Source: Paulinella micropora (taxonomy: Eukaryota > Cercozoa > Imbricatea > Euglyphida > Paulinellidae). From it: a DNA stretch of 64,000 bases. Positions within the stretch are counted from its first letter, which is position 1. The number at the start of each line of letters is the position of its first letter. The notes under the pieces are model-generated. The model saw only the letters and a program-made list of their open reading frames with translations, did not search any database and was not told the origin of the DNA. A program made the translations under genes and the position numbers. Location: contig WBZZ01006789.1 in assembly GCA_019918135.1 (NCBI GenBank), forward strand, positions 33,501 through 97,500. Direction: 5' to 3'. Below are positions 1-10,230 of this stretch, piece after piece.

Positions 1-1996
1 AGCTACAGCGGCAACAACTACACCGCCATGATCGAGACGATGGTCGATAATCTCCCTGTGCCTGGCGCGTGGCTCCAGCTTGATCTGGGCCAGCACGCCA
101 AAGTCGCTGCTTATCACTTCACGTCTGCGGGTGCTATTACCGCGCCCAGGGACTGGGTAGTCGCTTATAGCGCGGACGGCAGCCGGTGGTTCACTTGGGA
201 CAGCCAGACGGCCCAGACCTTTGTCGGCGACAGCCTGCGCACGTTCACGCCTGCGGCCGCGGCCGATTACGCCAGGTACCTGCGCATAATCTGCACTAAA
301 AACAACGGGGCGGGAGTTTGGTACATGCGGAGCCTGGCCTTCGACTACCAGCTGTACAATGCCGGCTGCATCGAGAACACCAGTTATCCGACCAAGGCCT
401 CGCAGCTGGCGCCCAAGGCGTACGTCGACCACCAGGTGGCAGGAGCAGTGAAGTTCCCGTCGGTCATGCCTACCCAAAACGACTGTGTCGTGACCATGGA
501 CCCAGACGGCTCGATCTTTGCGGTCAAGGACAGGACGCTCATGCAGCCATCTTTGGCTCCTAGCGGTAATGGCGCGATCGTGCTCATGGACACCGACTTT
601 ACAGTCACGACGATCCCAGACACTCTCGCGAGGCTGCCTAACCCCCTGCCCGCCTCGACCGCACAGCTGGTGACGGTCGATCCAGACGGCGTGCTAGGCC
701 TGAGCGGCCAAGTAAGCTCGTCGACGCTCATGCTGGCAGGGGCTGGCGGCAACAGTACGCTTTCCGCGCCTGCTACTGGCTCCGTCGCGCTCAAGCTGCC
801 TGTGGCCCTGCCCAGCGCAGGCACCAAGCAGTTCGTCACGCTCGACAGCGCGGGCCAGTTCGCTACCGGTGCCATTGGCTTCCAAGGGGGAGACAGTGTA
901 GCAATCGGGACTTCCGCGGGCGACGGACAGCAACCATTCGCCGTCGCGATAGGGACTCAGGCAGGCGCGAGTGGACAGGGCCAGTTTGGAGTTGCTGCTG
1001 GCTACCGGGCGGGATACTCTGGCCAGTCGGATCTCGCCGTCGCGATCGGTGCCTACTCCACGGAGAGCACACAAGGCAATTCATCAGTCTCTGTCGGTCC
1101 CTATGCTAGTACGCTCGGCGTACGGTCGGTTGGGATCGACAGTACGGCTATCACGGGTGCTGCCGCCCAGGAATCGGTCGCAATAGGCTACAGAGCAAAA
1201 GCAGCGACATCCCGCTCGATTGTACTGAACGCCACGGGCGCTGAATTAGTGTCCGCTAGCACCGATGCTGCTTATATCAAGCCGTTGAGGTCGGGCGTCG
1301 ATTCTACTACCGCCGAGAAGGCGACGCAGTGGAACAGCACGACCGGCAAACTCACCGCCTCTAAATTTACACTCCCGCTTTCGCTGCCCGCCAGCACGTC
1401 ACTCGTTTCCTTGACGAGCGCGGGCCAGGTAGGCGCGTCTGCGCTCAAGGTACCGGCGTCACTGCCTGGCAGCACGTCACTGTTGACACTCGATTCCGGT
1501 GGTCAGCTCGCGACAGGGGCTGTTAGCTCGCTGTCACTCAGCGGGGCTGGAGGCACCAGCACGCTTTCCGCTCCTGCCTCTGGCTCCTCTGCACTCAAGT
1601 TGCCGGCCGCGTTGCCCTCTACCGGACAGACAGCCCTGGTCACATTAGACAGCAGCGGCAACTTGGGCACTGGCGCCGCGAATTCGCTAGCGCTGGTAGC
1701 TTGGGACCCCTACACGTTTCCTGTGTTCAGCAACTACACTTACGGCAGCACGTGGACAGCGACAGTGAGCAGCGAAGAGGTCGGTTCCTGGCGAGCCTGG
1801 AAAATGTTTGACAACGTCACTGCCGGAGATACAGGCTGGGTCAGCAAGAACTACTACACGTATCCAGCAGGAGATTACGATGTGGCGGGCGCGGGCGCGA
1901 ACGCACAAACCACCAACGGGATACAAGGAGAGTGGTTCCAGCTGCGTCGCTCTGATGGTGCGCGGATGCTGCTGTCGAGTTTTGATTGGTACCCTC

Positions 1997-2042
1997 GTGT
2001 TTATGTCGGGGATTCAACTGGATTATATGCAACCTGGCCAAG
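1997..2042 (+). other. Predicted 46-nt spliceosomal intron in fibre gene (copy A)
   Basis: The sequence starts GTGTTT and ends CCAAG. Removing it joins a CGC codon across the junction and restores one continuous frame, giving the junction peptide WYPRSNDAADPPTNWTV, which fits the conserved core of an F5/8C (discoidin) domain. The same 46 nt occur at 21,866-21,911 (complement) and 26,676-26,721. It could also be a 46-base insertion mutation; RNA evidence is not available here. Confidence 0.6.
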
Positions 2043-2262
2043 GCTCGAACGACGCTGCCGACCCTCCCACTAACTGGACGGTGCTGTACCAGAACACCAG
2101 CATCTCTTCTTGGGCAGTAAATGAGGTTTCGAGGACGTTTACACTCACCACTTCGTATACAGCTACTAATTACTTCAGAGTCCATCGCTGGGTCATCGAA
2201 AAGATCTACCATGGAGGAAACAGTGCAGCCCGCTGGGTACGTTGCACAGAGCTGAAACCTAA

Positions 2263-2308
2263 CTTTGCAGCCGCTGCTGCCAGCACTTTGCAGCCGCTGC
2301 TGCCAGCT
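2263..2308 (+). repeat. 23-bp tandem duplication inside fibre gene
   Basis: Two adjacent 23-bp units (2263-2285 and 2286-2308) differ only in the last base. The unit length is not a multiple of three, so it shifts the frame; without one unit the frame continues into the next shaft repeat. It is also present in copies B and C. Confidence 0.85.
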
Positions 2309-4461
2309 CGTTGTCACTCAGTGGGGCTGGAGGTACCAGTGCACTTTCAGCCCCAGCTTCCGGCTCTTCTTCGATCAGGCTACCAACCGCCCTGCCAGGC
2401 AGCACGGCGCTGCTGACACTCGACTCCGGTGGCCAGCTCGCGACAGGCGCTGCTAGCTCGCTATCACTCAGCGGGGCTGGAGGCACCAGCACCTTTCCGC
2501 TCCGGCGTCCGGCACCTCTGCACTCAAGCTGCCAGCCGCTCTACCAAGCAGTACTAGCTTGGTGTCGCTGGGCTCCGACGGCGCGCTGCTGTACGGGGAC
2601 CAGGCTATCTCTCATGGTCTGAGCCTTGTAGCCACTACGTACGTGAAGAAGCCCGACAGCATGACGAGTAACAGCTGGAACGGCCTGGTCGCGAGTGCGT
2701 CCACTTCCGGGAACGGCAATGCGTACGACGGCTTCAATACAGGCTCAAACTTTTCCTGGCAGAGCAACACCAGTACCTACAATGCCACGAGCGGCGCCTA
2801 CACTTCCAGTTCCAGCAAAACGTTTTCGGGCGTAGTGTACCCCGGAGAGTGGCTCCAGCTAGGTTTTGGCACTGGGGTCGTCCTGCAACAGTACTATCTG
2901 CAAGCCCAGTCCAGCGGTCTGGATAAATAGCCAAAGACGTGGCAGGTGGGCACATCGTTAGACGGCACTACCTGGACGCTGTGGCACACTGGCTCGTACA
3001 CCTTTGTCGATGGCAATTCCATCACTCTCGCGCAGACCGACAACGCTAGGGCCACCCGGTACGTGGCCATCGTGGTTGCTACTATCAAGGCGGGAGGGAG
3101 TTCTAGCTGGTGCGGAATCAACCACTTTGGCTTCGACTACACATCGTGCCCCGCGATCAAGAAAAAAGCGGCGCCGCTCACCACCACCGACGCTGCCAAC
3201 AAGGCCTACGTAGACGGGCACACGCATACGTCGCCAATGACGATCGGCGCCTCTACGATTGCGAGCACGGGGACGGTCGCGCTGAGTCTACCTAGCGCGC
3301 TGCCTGCCAGCACTTCTCTGACGTCGCTGACCTCTGCGGGGCAACTAAGTGCCTCTGCGCTAAAGGTGCCAGTGTCTCTGCCTGGTAGCACTTTGCTGGT
3401 GACACTTGATTCTAGTGGCCAGCTAGCGACAGGGGCTGCTAGCTCGCTGTCACTTAGCGGGGCGGGCGGCACCAGCACCCTTTCCGCTCCGGCTTCTGGT
3501 TCTTCTGCACTCCTGCTGCCGACCGCGTTGCCGTCCAACACGTCCTTCGTCTCCTTGTCCAGCGGAAGGCAGCTAGCCGCCTCTTCCGTCAGAGTGCCTG
3601 CTAGCCTGCCCGGCTCGACGTCTTTGGTCACGCTGGACTCGGCGGGCCAGCTTGTGGCCAGCTCGTTGTTGCCAGCCTCCACGCCGGCCCAGACCGCCGT
3701 TCTGAGCCTGACTTCTGCGGGACAGATTGTGACCCAGAGCACTTCGACCACTGTCGGCCACTGCCACGGGCCTCACGGGCGTGGATTCGATCGTGTGCGG
3801 CAAAAACACGCTGAAGCTGCCGACCGCGCTGCCCTCCGCCGGCACGGACCGTGTGCTCCAAATCAACGACCTCGGCGAGTTCGAGCTGGGCACCTGGGAC
3901 CGCGGCCACTGGCTGACGAGTGACACGGCCGTCTCTGTTAATAGTGGAACTGGCAGGAAGACCCCGGTCGATGGCGTAGTGAGGCTGGCGCCCGTGTACG
4001 GCAACATCACCGTAAGCCATGCCAACGGCTTCACGACCTGGCAGAACACGTCCGGTATTCCCAGGAAATGGCTGATCACTGCCTCGTTCAAGTTTATTAC
4101 TTCGGCAGCGGCTACCAACAACCCGCCGACCAGTGGCGCCTTTTACGGTGTCTGGGTCGAAAGGAATTCAGTGAGACCCGCCTCAAGCACCGGCGTACAA
4201 CAGACAGAAGGCAATTTTGAGGTAACAGGGGGCGCCCATGGGCTCTATGGCAACGGGCGGTACACTTCGCTAAGCCTGTCGGGTATCATGGAAGTGGCAG
4301 CGAACGAGTATATTTGGTTCGAAGCTTACGGCGACACACAAGGTGCTGTCACCTGGAAACTTGTTATTGGTGGGACGGCTGTTTATGAAAGGGGTAGAGT
4401 GACCATTACCGAGATTCCAGGCTGATTTCTTTTCTTTTGAGTCTGTACTTTTTAATTAAAA

Positions 4462-4743
4462 ATGGACGCTTTGCGACAAGCACTAGCTGAGAATGAGAAC
4501 GAGCTGGCCACGTGCCTAGCCCGCCGCCGGATCCTGGCCGTAGAACGAGAGAAGTTACAGCTGCAGATCGCGCTCTGTGAAAAGGTCTGTGGTTGCAGGG
4601 AGACACGCCTGCAGATCAAGCAGTTGATCCAGCAAGAAGAGGAGGCGGAGGCGGCCGCCGAGTCTGCCGCCCACGCGGCCGTCGAGGCCGAAATGGCACT
4701 AGAAGAGACAGTCGTGGAGATGCCTGACACCATCAATGGCTAG
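4462..4743 (+). CDS. 93-aa coiled-coil protein, copy A
   Basis: The 93-residue protein is rich in Ala, Glu, Leu and Arg and has heptad-like spacing through most of its length, with four cysteines in the middle (residues about 19-49). It follows the fibre stop by 36 bases, and the start is preceded by an AT-rich stretch (TTTTTAATTAAAA) that looks like a core promoter. Its stop codon overlaps the stop of the convergent R2 gene within the tetranucleotide CTAG. I do not recognise a family. A small structural or fibre-associated protein would fit its place, but that is inference. Confidence 0.7.
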   Translation: MDALRQALAENENELATCLARRRILAVEREKLQLQIALCEKVCGCRETRLQIKQLIQQEEEAEAAAESAAHAAVEAEMALEETVVEMPDTING

Positions 4744-5719
4744 AAGTCCTGGTCTAGGCCCCATTCCGGCTCCTTGGCCGGTGCCCGCGCGTACTCGCTC
4801 ACTCTTTTCTCGAAAAAGTTAGTCTTGCCTACCACGCCTAGCTGCTCCATGAAGGGCAAGGGACACTTGGCCACCCCGTACAGCTTTTCGCTCAGGCCCA
4901 AGTTCTGCAGCAGGCCGTTGGCCACGAACTCAACGTACCGTTCCATCAGCGTGGCGTTCAGGCCTAACAGGGCCACCAGCAGCGACTCGCTGATGAACCT
5001 CCGCTCGACTTCGACACAGCCGGCCACGATCTGGAAAATGCGCGACATCTGCAGCTTGTTCGACACGTGGTGCTTGTACAAGTGGCACGCAAACAGGCCG
5101 TGCGGCGTCTCGTCCCGCGCAATAAACTCGTTGCTGGTACACAGGCCCTGCAGCAGGCCCGGGTGCTTTTGTTTCAGCCAAAAGATGGAGGCGAAAGAAG
5201 AGGCGAACTGGACAAGTTCCACACAAGCGAACGCCACCAGCCGCTCGGCAAACGAAGACCGGGCCGGGCTGAGCCACTGCAGCGCCCACTTGGCTTTTTG
5301 TGCGACGGTCGGGACCTGCGTGATCGCATTGAACAACTTGTCCTTCTCTTGCTGGTCGCTGATGATCGTGTCGATCAACAGGCTGTAGGTCCGCGAGTGT
5401 TCGGCCTCATTAAAGATCTGGTAAGAATAAAAAAGTCTCGCTTCACTGAACTGCACTTCGGCTAAAAAATTAGCGGCCAGGTTCTCTTGGATGATGCCGT
5501 CGCTCGAGGCGAAAAAGCCCAGCACCATCTTAATAAAATGCTGCTCGTCCGCACTCAATTTCTTGAATCGGCCTGTTCCCGGCTCAGATCAAGCTCGTCT
5601 GCCGTCCAGAACGAGCGCAGGGAAGCTTCATAGAATGAATACAGGTCCAGACGCCTGATGGGAAAGAGACAAAACCGCGATTCTTCCGGCACGAGCAGTT
5701 TTTCTTCAGTGTCTATCAT
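4740..5719 (-). pseudogene. Ribonucleotide reductase small subunit R2, frameshifted, copy A
   Basis: This is the copy A counterpart of the intact gene at 29,419-30,399. One base is missing near 5567, in the codons between the DLSREQADF and KKLSADEQ segments, so translation from the natural start stops early. The radical tyrosine codon is intact in this copy, unlike copy B. One residue near the metal site differs from copy C (N instead of Y in the LAxFLAEVQ segment). The second codon is ATA here and ATG elsewhere. Confidence 0.9.
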
Positions 5720-5831
5720 TCGTGCAGCTGCCGGTTATCTAGTTTCAACAAGGCCATTCACTCTCCTTTTAATAGTAAAGGGGAAAGAGGATATATTTTT
5801 TTTCTTATAGCGCAAAACAAAAACAAAGAAC

Positions 5832-6179
5832 ATGTTGCAAAGACGCAAGACCGAACAACGGCTGATGCCCTCGTCGCCAGAGTCCATCACCGTAACCTCG
5901 CACGAGCTCGCACTCGAGCTCAAGCGGACATACAGCGACTTCAGCTGGCAGTCAGTGCCGCAGCTCATTGTTCACGGGGTCAAGTACCTTGCTCTCTATA
6001 CTAATCATACTGGTGAGGAGAAGAAGCAGATCCTCGTGTCTGTGCTCGTGGACTTGTGTCCTGACGACAACGTGGACAAGTTGATCCCGCCAGTAGTCGA
6101 CGTGATCTGGGAGCTCGTGAAGGCCGCCCTCGCTTCCAACTGCTGCGAGCTGTGTCCCAAGGTCTGCACGGTCATGTAG
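5832..6179 (+). CDS. 115-aa conserved viral-like protein, copy A
   Basis: The intact 115-residue protein has no predicted membrane segment. A central GEEKKQ motif is followed by hydrophobic heptads and a helical C-terminus with the segment DKLIPPVVDVIWELVKAA. Small proteins with this layout (a GxEKK motif, then LIP...D...LV) occur in several large DNA viruses; that is my recollection and not a verified match. It is divergent from R2, with 112 bases between starts that include a TATATTTTTTTTC stretch, and convergent with SLATT, overlapping it by 8 bases. All three copies encode the identical protein. Confidence 0.75.
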   Translation: MLQRRKTEQRLMPSSPESITVTSHELALELKRTYSDFSWQSVPQLIVHGVKYLALYTNHTGEEKKQILVSVLVDLCPDDNVDKLIPPVVDVIWELVKAALASNCCELCPKVCTVM

Positions 6180-6834
6180 GCATCGGGATAAAGTGCCGGC
6201 CCAGCGTCACGGGCGTGCCATGGTGGATCCTGACCGGGTCGCCGCTCGTCACCATCTGCGCTCGCGCTTTGGCCAGCTTCTCGCGGTCCATACGGTGCGC
6301 CCATAACACTACTGCTGGTATGACCTGCTCGTTCGAACGCACTTTCTCCAGGGCCATGGTAATCTTGACCAGCAGCACGTCCGCTGCTAATCTGAATCGT
6401 CTTTTTTTAGCCATTTCTACAGACAGCTCGTTCTTAACCATTTCAAAGAGGATCTCACAGGAGAAGTGGCGCTCTGCTTTTTGCCCAAAGTTGAAAAATG
6501 AGTTCACTCCAGAAATGATCGCTACCACAATTAAACATGTGACAGACACCCAGTCGTAGCCCGCCCGGCCCGCTTCGCACGCCTTGAAGCCGAAGTTGCC
6601 GACGATAACGGAGCAGATCGCCGGCACGATAGTAGCCAGCAGCCCGAAGACCAGGAACTTGTTGTAGTAAAAATACCCAGCCGAGTTATTGAGGCGTGCG
6701 TGCAGGGCACATTCGTCCACCACGCTGGCAAAATAAGACTCGTGGCGCGAGGACCATTTTTCCTCCTCTCGCTTTACGTCCGAGTCGTCCGAGTCATGCG
6801 AGTCCTCCCGTGGCACCACGACTTTCTCGTACAT
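6172..6834 (-). CDS. SLATT-like (DUF4231-type) two-helix membrane protein, copy A
   Basis: The 220-residue protein starts at the ATG of MYEKVVVP. An acidic, Ser-rich N-terminus (SHDSDDSD) leads to a helix, then two hydrophobic segments (about residues 65-90 and 95-115, with LLATIVPAICSVIVG and VSVTCLIVVAIIS), then a long charged helical tail. This arrangement is that of SLATT/DUF4231 proteins, which in bacteria are thought to be membrane effectors associated with nucleotide signalling; related proteins are seen in large DNA viruses. The viral role is unknown. An earlier GTG in the same frame exists only in this copy and is GTC elsewhere, which supports the ATG start. Confidence 0.7.
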   Translation of the reverse strand: MYEKVVVPREDSHDSDDSDVKREEEKWSSRHESYFASVVDECALHARLNNSAGYFYYNKFLVFGLLATIVPAICSVIVGNFGFKACEAGRAGYDWVSVTCLIVVAIISGVNSFFNFGQKAERHFSCEILFEMVKNELSVEMAKKRRFRLAADVLLVKITMALEKVRSNEQVIPAVVLWAHRMDREKLAKARAQMVTSGDPVRIHHGTPVTLGRHFIPMPT

Positions 6835-6872
6835 CGCTCTTTTTTCTGTTAAAAGAAAGTTTGCCACAAGAT

Positions 6873-7040
6873 TTAAATTTTCGTCGTCGTCTTCTTCTTC
6901 TTTCGCCTGGCCGCTTTTGGCTTGAAGGCCGGCACGCCGGAGCTGTTCTTCTTCTTCTTGGTCAGGGCCAGCAGGTAGCGCGTGTACTCGACTGGGTCGT
7001 GGTGGTGCTGCTCGACCGGGTCCGGTGGCGGTGCTGCTGC
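6873..7040 (-). pseudogene. 95-aa basic protein, C-terminal remnant, copy A
   Basis: Only the C-terminal part of the Lys/Arg-rich gene at 31,553-31,840 is left. The homology ends at 7040, where the transposase-like region starts, so the start codon is missing. Confidence 0.75.
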
Positions 7041-7434
7041 TTGCTAAATGGGGTTTGGCAGTTCTTGTCAGAATTATGGAGGATACAGCTCACCTTCCTT
7101 CTGTTACGCCTGCGTCTGTGCCCCCCATGTTCGAGCTTTGCTTGGGGAAGTACAGCAATTTCATGCGCTCTCGGACGTGTCGTGTAAATGGCTGGGTCTG
7201 CCCAGTCTGGCGGCGTTGCGTGCCTTTGCAGGAATGAGTTTCGCAAGCACCCGCGTCGGTTTTGATCCAGTTTGTAATAAGTTGGGCATGGACAGTTACG
7301 GGGTTGAGTTTTATTTAAGTAAGTTTCATCCGTCTCATGATCGGCACGTAAGGAGTGGTCGCGAATTCGTCGAGTACGTCACCCAGAGCAAGGTGTACGA
7401 CGACTACGCCAGCTTTCCCATATACTGGAAACAA

Positions 7435-7537
7435 GTTCTGCCGGTCTCTCTCTCTCTCTCTCTTTTTGTGTTGCTTCCTTTCTTTTTCTTTCTATCTCTC
7501 TTTCTCTCTCTTTCTCTTAGCTCTCTCTGTCTCTCTG

Positions 7538-7568
<31 letters not shown>

Positions 7569-7613
7569 TTTTTCATACATACTTACATACATACTCTCAC
7601 ATACTTTACTTAG
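7435..7613 (+). other. Predicted intron 1 of the transposase-like gene
   Basis: The donor is CAA|GTTCTG and the acceptor is ACTTAG|GCT, phase 0. The interior is a long CT microsatellite followed by a pyrimidine-rich tract with TACATAC repeats. Exons on both sides are open in the same frame. Confidence 0.65.
7446..7569 (+). repeat. (CT)n microsatellite
   Basis: Imperfect CT/TTTCT repeats fill most of intron 1. Confidence 0.95.
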
Positions 7614-8054
7614 GCTATCTCTGCAGCTGTCAAGAAGGGGGATCCCTACACCCACGAGGCCAAGCAAAAGTTGAGGCGCAGTCAGGCTCAGCTTGAAGTG
7701 GCTTACGAGGCGGGGGAGGTGGGGATTTGGAAATGTGAAGGATGTTCGCCGCCGACCTACCATATCAGCAGCAGGGCCCATGTCTGCAGGGGGCGGGCGT
7801 TGGTGATCGCAAGGAAGGCGATGCCGAATGCTCAACCGCACCAGTTCCAAATCAGCGCAAAGTTTGGCGATCAGCCAAAACGCCTTCAGCGGAATTTATC
7901 TTTTTTGAAATATGACCAGAAAAGTCGGGCAGGCTTTTATGTTTTTCAGTTATGGTGGCGTTCCCTTATGAGGGATAGCATCCTGACGCTTCAACGTCGT
8001 GTCCCTGCCGATAGTGATTGTGGTAATTGTGGCCTAGGGGGTCAATGTCCGCAC

Positions 8055-8311
8055 GTTGAACGGAACCCCCCCCCCCCCCCTCCCCCCCGCAACACACACA
8101 CACCCCGGGAGGGCCAAGGGTTGGCCCTCCCTTTTTAAGCTACAATTTCATGTCAGTCTTGTATTTTAAAGACTGACGTGAAGTTGTGACTCTCCGTTGG
8201 CAGTCAAGATTTGTATTAATAATATTAACAATTAAATAAAATTTTTATGGCAAATATATTACATTTGCAATTAACAGGAACCCGTACCTAAATCCAAGGC
8301 AGCGTGCTCAG
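8055..8311 (+). other. Possible intron 2 of the transposase-like gene
   Basis: The stretch includes a poly-C tract (8069-8092), stops in the reading frame and an AT-rich stretch. A phase-0 solution is CAC|GTTGAAC to GCTCAG|GATATG; an alternative acceptor is TTAACAG at about 8278. The exact borders are uncertain. Confidence 0.35.
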
Positions 8312-9518
8312 GATATGAAATTAGATCAAGCTCGCTGTTTTTGGAACAAACAATTTGGTAAGTTCCTTATCTACCCTCACTCGCAACTGCAAGTAATGGT
8401 CCGCCCTCCACTACGCTCAGAGTGGAGTCGACTTCATGCCCAATATTGGGTGGAGTCTCGCTGTTCTAAGGTGTGGGGAAGGTGCCCTGATTGCAGACAG
8501 TACAAGCAAAAAGTAGCTAGGCTTATTGAGCTGCAGGAACAAGAAGGTAGGAGCGAGCTCGATCAGGAAGAGCAAAAGAAGAAAAAGTTGGAACGAGTAG
8601 TCGAAAAAACTGAACACCAGTTCAAAGCAAAGGAAAACGCGAAATGTTTTGATGACGACTTAGAATTAGTCCGAACTGACATTTCTTATGTTTTGATGGT
8701 GGTTGATTTTTCGAATATGAGCGTAGGTGGGGGGAAGACAGAAGATGTGAATGACTGCATTGCTGTCTTGCTTATGAGTGATGGGAGGGGGGGTATTAAG
8801 AGGAAATATGTTGACACACTCCCACATCATCAAGATAAAGGAGCAAGCAATGATTTCTTTTTTTATCGACGATGGCAACATGATATCCTTAATGATGTCA
8901 TCAAGCCGCTTGGAAAAACAAAAGTCATTCAATGGTCTGACGGAGGTCGTAAACATTTCAAGCAAAGATATTCACTTGCGGAGGCTAGCCTTGTTCGTGT
9001 GAAGCATCCTTGGTTACAATATTTTGCTTGGAACTTTTACCCCTCCAATCATGGAAAGGGGCTCTGCGATTCACACGCAGGCAAAATAGCGCAAATGGTA
9101 GCCTGGATGGCCTTCCATGAAGATTGGATTTGGACAACCGCCAGAGATCTGGGTTGGTTAATCCGAACCAAACTTTCAAATTCCGAACCTCATTTTTTTT
9201 CATATGTACTCAATCGAAAAGAGAAATACCGTCATCCTGTGAATGGTATTGATGATCTCGGTTGGTATCATCATTTTGAGGCCACTACCACTCCTGGACT
9301 TTTGAAAATCAAGAAACTGCGTAGCGAAAATAGCTTTTGACTATCGCTTTACCACTGAAGCAAAGGGCAGAACTATCCTTAATACTTTAGCCGGTGGTAA
9401 GAATTATTGGTGGCCTGTTGAGCTTGGCTTACCACCAATTGCTCCTCGGCCGCTGCCGCCACCACGTAGTGCCCGAAGAGGCAGGCAGAGACAGGAACGT
9501 ACACGTCGACTTCGATAA

Positions 9519-10230
9519 AACCATTCAAGTCATTTTTGATTCAAAAATTTGAATTTGAACTTGAAATTGAATTTGAATTTAATTTAATAATATTAAAGAA
9601 CATTATTAAATGTTTCCGTATCAAAACTACTTACGTAACGTGACTTGTTACACTACTGAAATGTACACAACAAAAAATCAACAATGTACCTTTTCAAGTT
9701 CGAAACGGTTATGTAACGGTTACAAATTTGAATTTTTTAAAATATTTTTGAAAAATTATGATAAAGTATATTATTCTGATGTAAAATAATATAAAGTCTA
9801 GTTATTTTCAATGAAAACCAAGAAAGAACAAATAGATTACAAAAAATCAACAATATATGATACAACGTTCGAAACGGTTATGTAACGGTTACAAATTTGA
9901 ATTTTTTTGAATATTTTTGAAAAATTATGATAAATTATATTATTCTGATGTAAAAGAATATAAAGTGTAGTTGTTTTCAATGAAAACCAAGAAAGAACAA
10001 ATAGATTACAAAAATCCCACAAAATCCTTACAAAACAGTTAAAAAGCAGTTGTAACGGTTAGAAATTCAATTTTTTTAAATTTTTAAAAATATTATTGAA
10101 ATAACATATAATCTTTTGTTTTTATGAAGGAACCAATACTTTTCAAAAGTGTTGGATTTTTCTTGCAGAACTTCGTGCATTTCAACCTGTCAAGAAAACT
10201 GGAGTGCCAAGAAAAAAAATTTACAAGCAT
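9519..10230. repeat. AT-rich spacer with 169-bp tandem repeat
   Basis: Units at 9672-9840 and 9841-10,009 are about 90 percent identical, with a diverged partial third unit from 10,010 to about 10,085. Each contains GTTCGAAACGGTTATGTAAC and ends in a conserved AAGAAAGAACAAATAGATTAC. No gene is seen in 9519-10,230. The base composition changes abruptly to GC-rich at the penton ATG (10,231), which marks the end of copy B. Confidence 0.85.

Larger units (their letters stand above)
1..4425 (+). pseudogene. Attachment fibre with F5/8C-like and shaft repeats, copy A (5' cut)
   Basis: This is the same gene as the better preserved one at 24,305-29,104, described there. The window start removes its N-terminus. 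Reading frame is kept from 28 to 1996; a predicted 46-nt intron (1997-2042) then restores the frame. Further breaks are a 23-bp tandem duplication (2263-2308), a lost base near 2494, an in-frame TAG at 2928-2930 that is TCG in the other two copies, and a frame change near 3745. The final stop is at 4423-4425. The TAG is private to this copy; the other breaks occur in all three copies and so predate the duplication. Confidence 0.8.
1..7040 (+). repeat. Viral segment copy A (direct copy of 24,680-31,720)
   Basis: The 7040 bases match 24,680-31,720 almost base for base (offset 24,679, then 24,680 after a one-base deletion in R2) and match the reverse complement of 17,393-23,866. Similarity stops abruptly after 7040, inside the 95-aa basic gene, where unrelated DNA begins. 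The left side is cut by the window. Copy A shares with copy B, against copy C, the R2 deletion and several substitutions (near 3165 and 3225), so A and B appear to be sister copies. Confidence 0.95.
7048..9518 (+). mobile_element. Intron-containing DDE/RNase H-fold transposase-like gene (broken)
   Basis: Three coding blocks share one direction: 7048-7434, 7614 to about 8054 and about 8312-9338, with a last block in another frame to 9518 ending in an Arg-rich tail. Block 1 joins block 2 cleanly by a GT-AG intron. Block 2 has a CGNCGLGGQC Cys cluster. Block 3 has a CxxC (CPDC), a coiled coil, then VMVVDFSNMS, QWSDGGRKHFK and FYPSNHGKGLCDSHAG, a pattern of conserved Asp and HGKG motifs seen in a large group of transposase-like proteins of eukaryotic repeats. 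I cannot assign the superfamily. A one-base shift near 9330 separates the last 60 residues. No terminal repeats were identified, and the 5' end may be truncated by the copy A junction. Confidence 0.6.

Noticed and set aside
10124-10230. Upstream extension of the penton frame to an ATG at 10,124
   Set aside because: The added residues come from AT-rich flanking DNA and the composition switch is exactly at 10,231.
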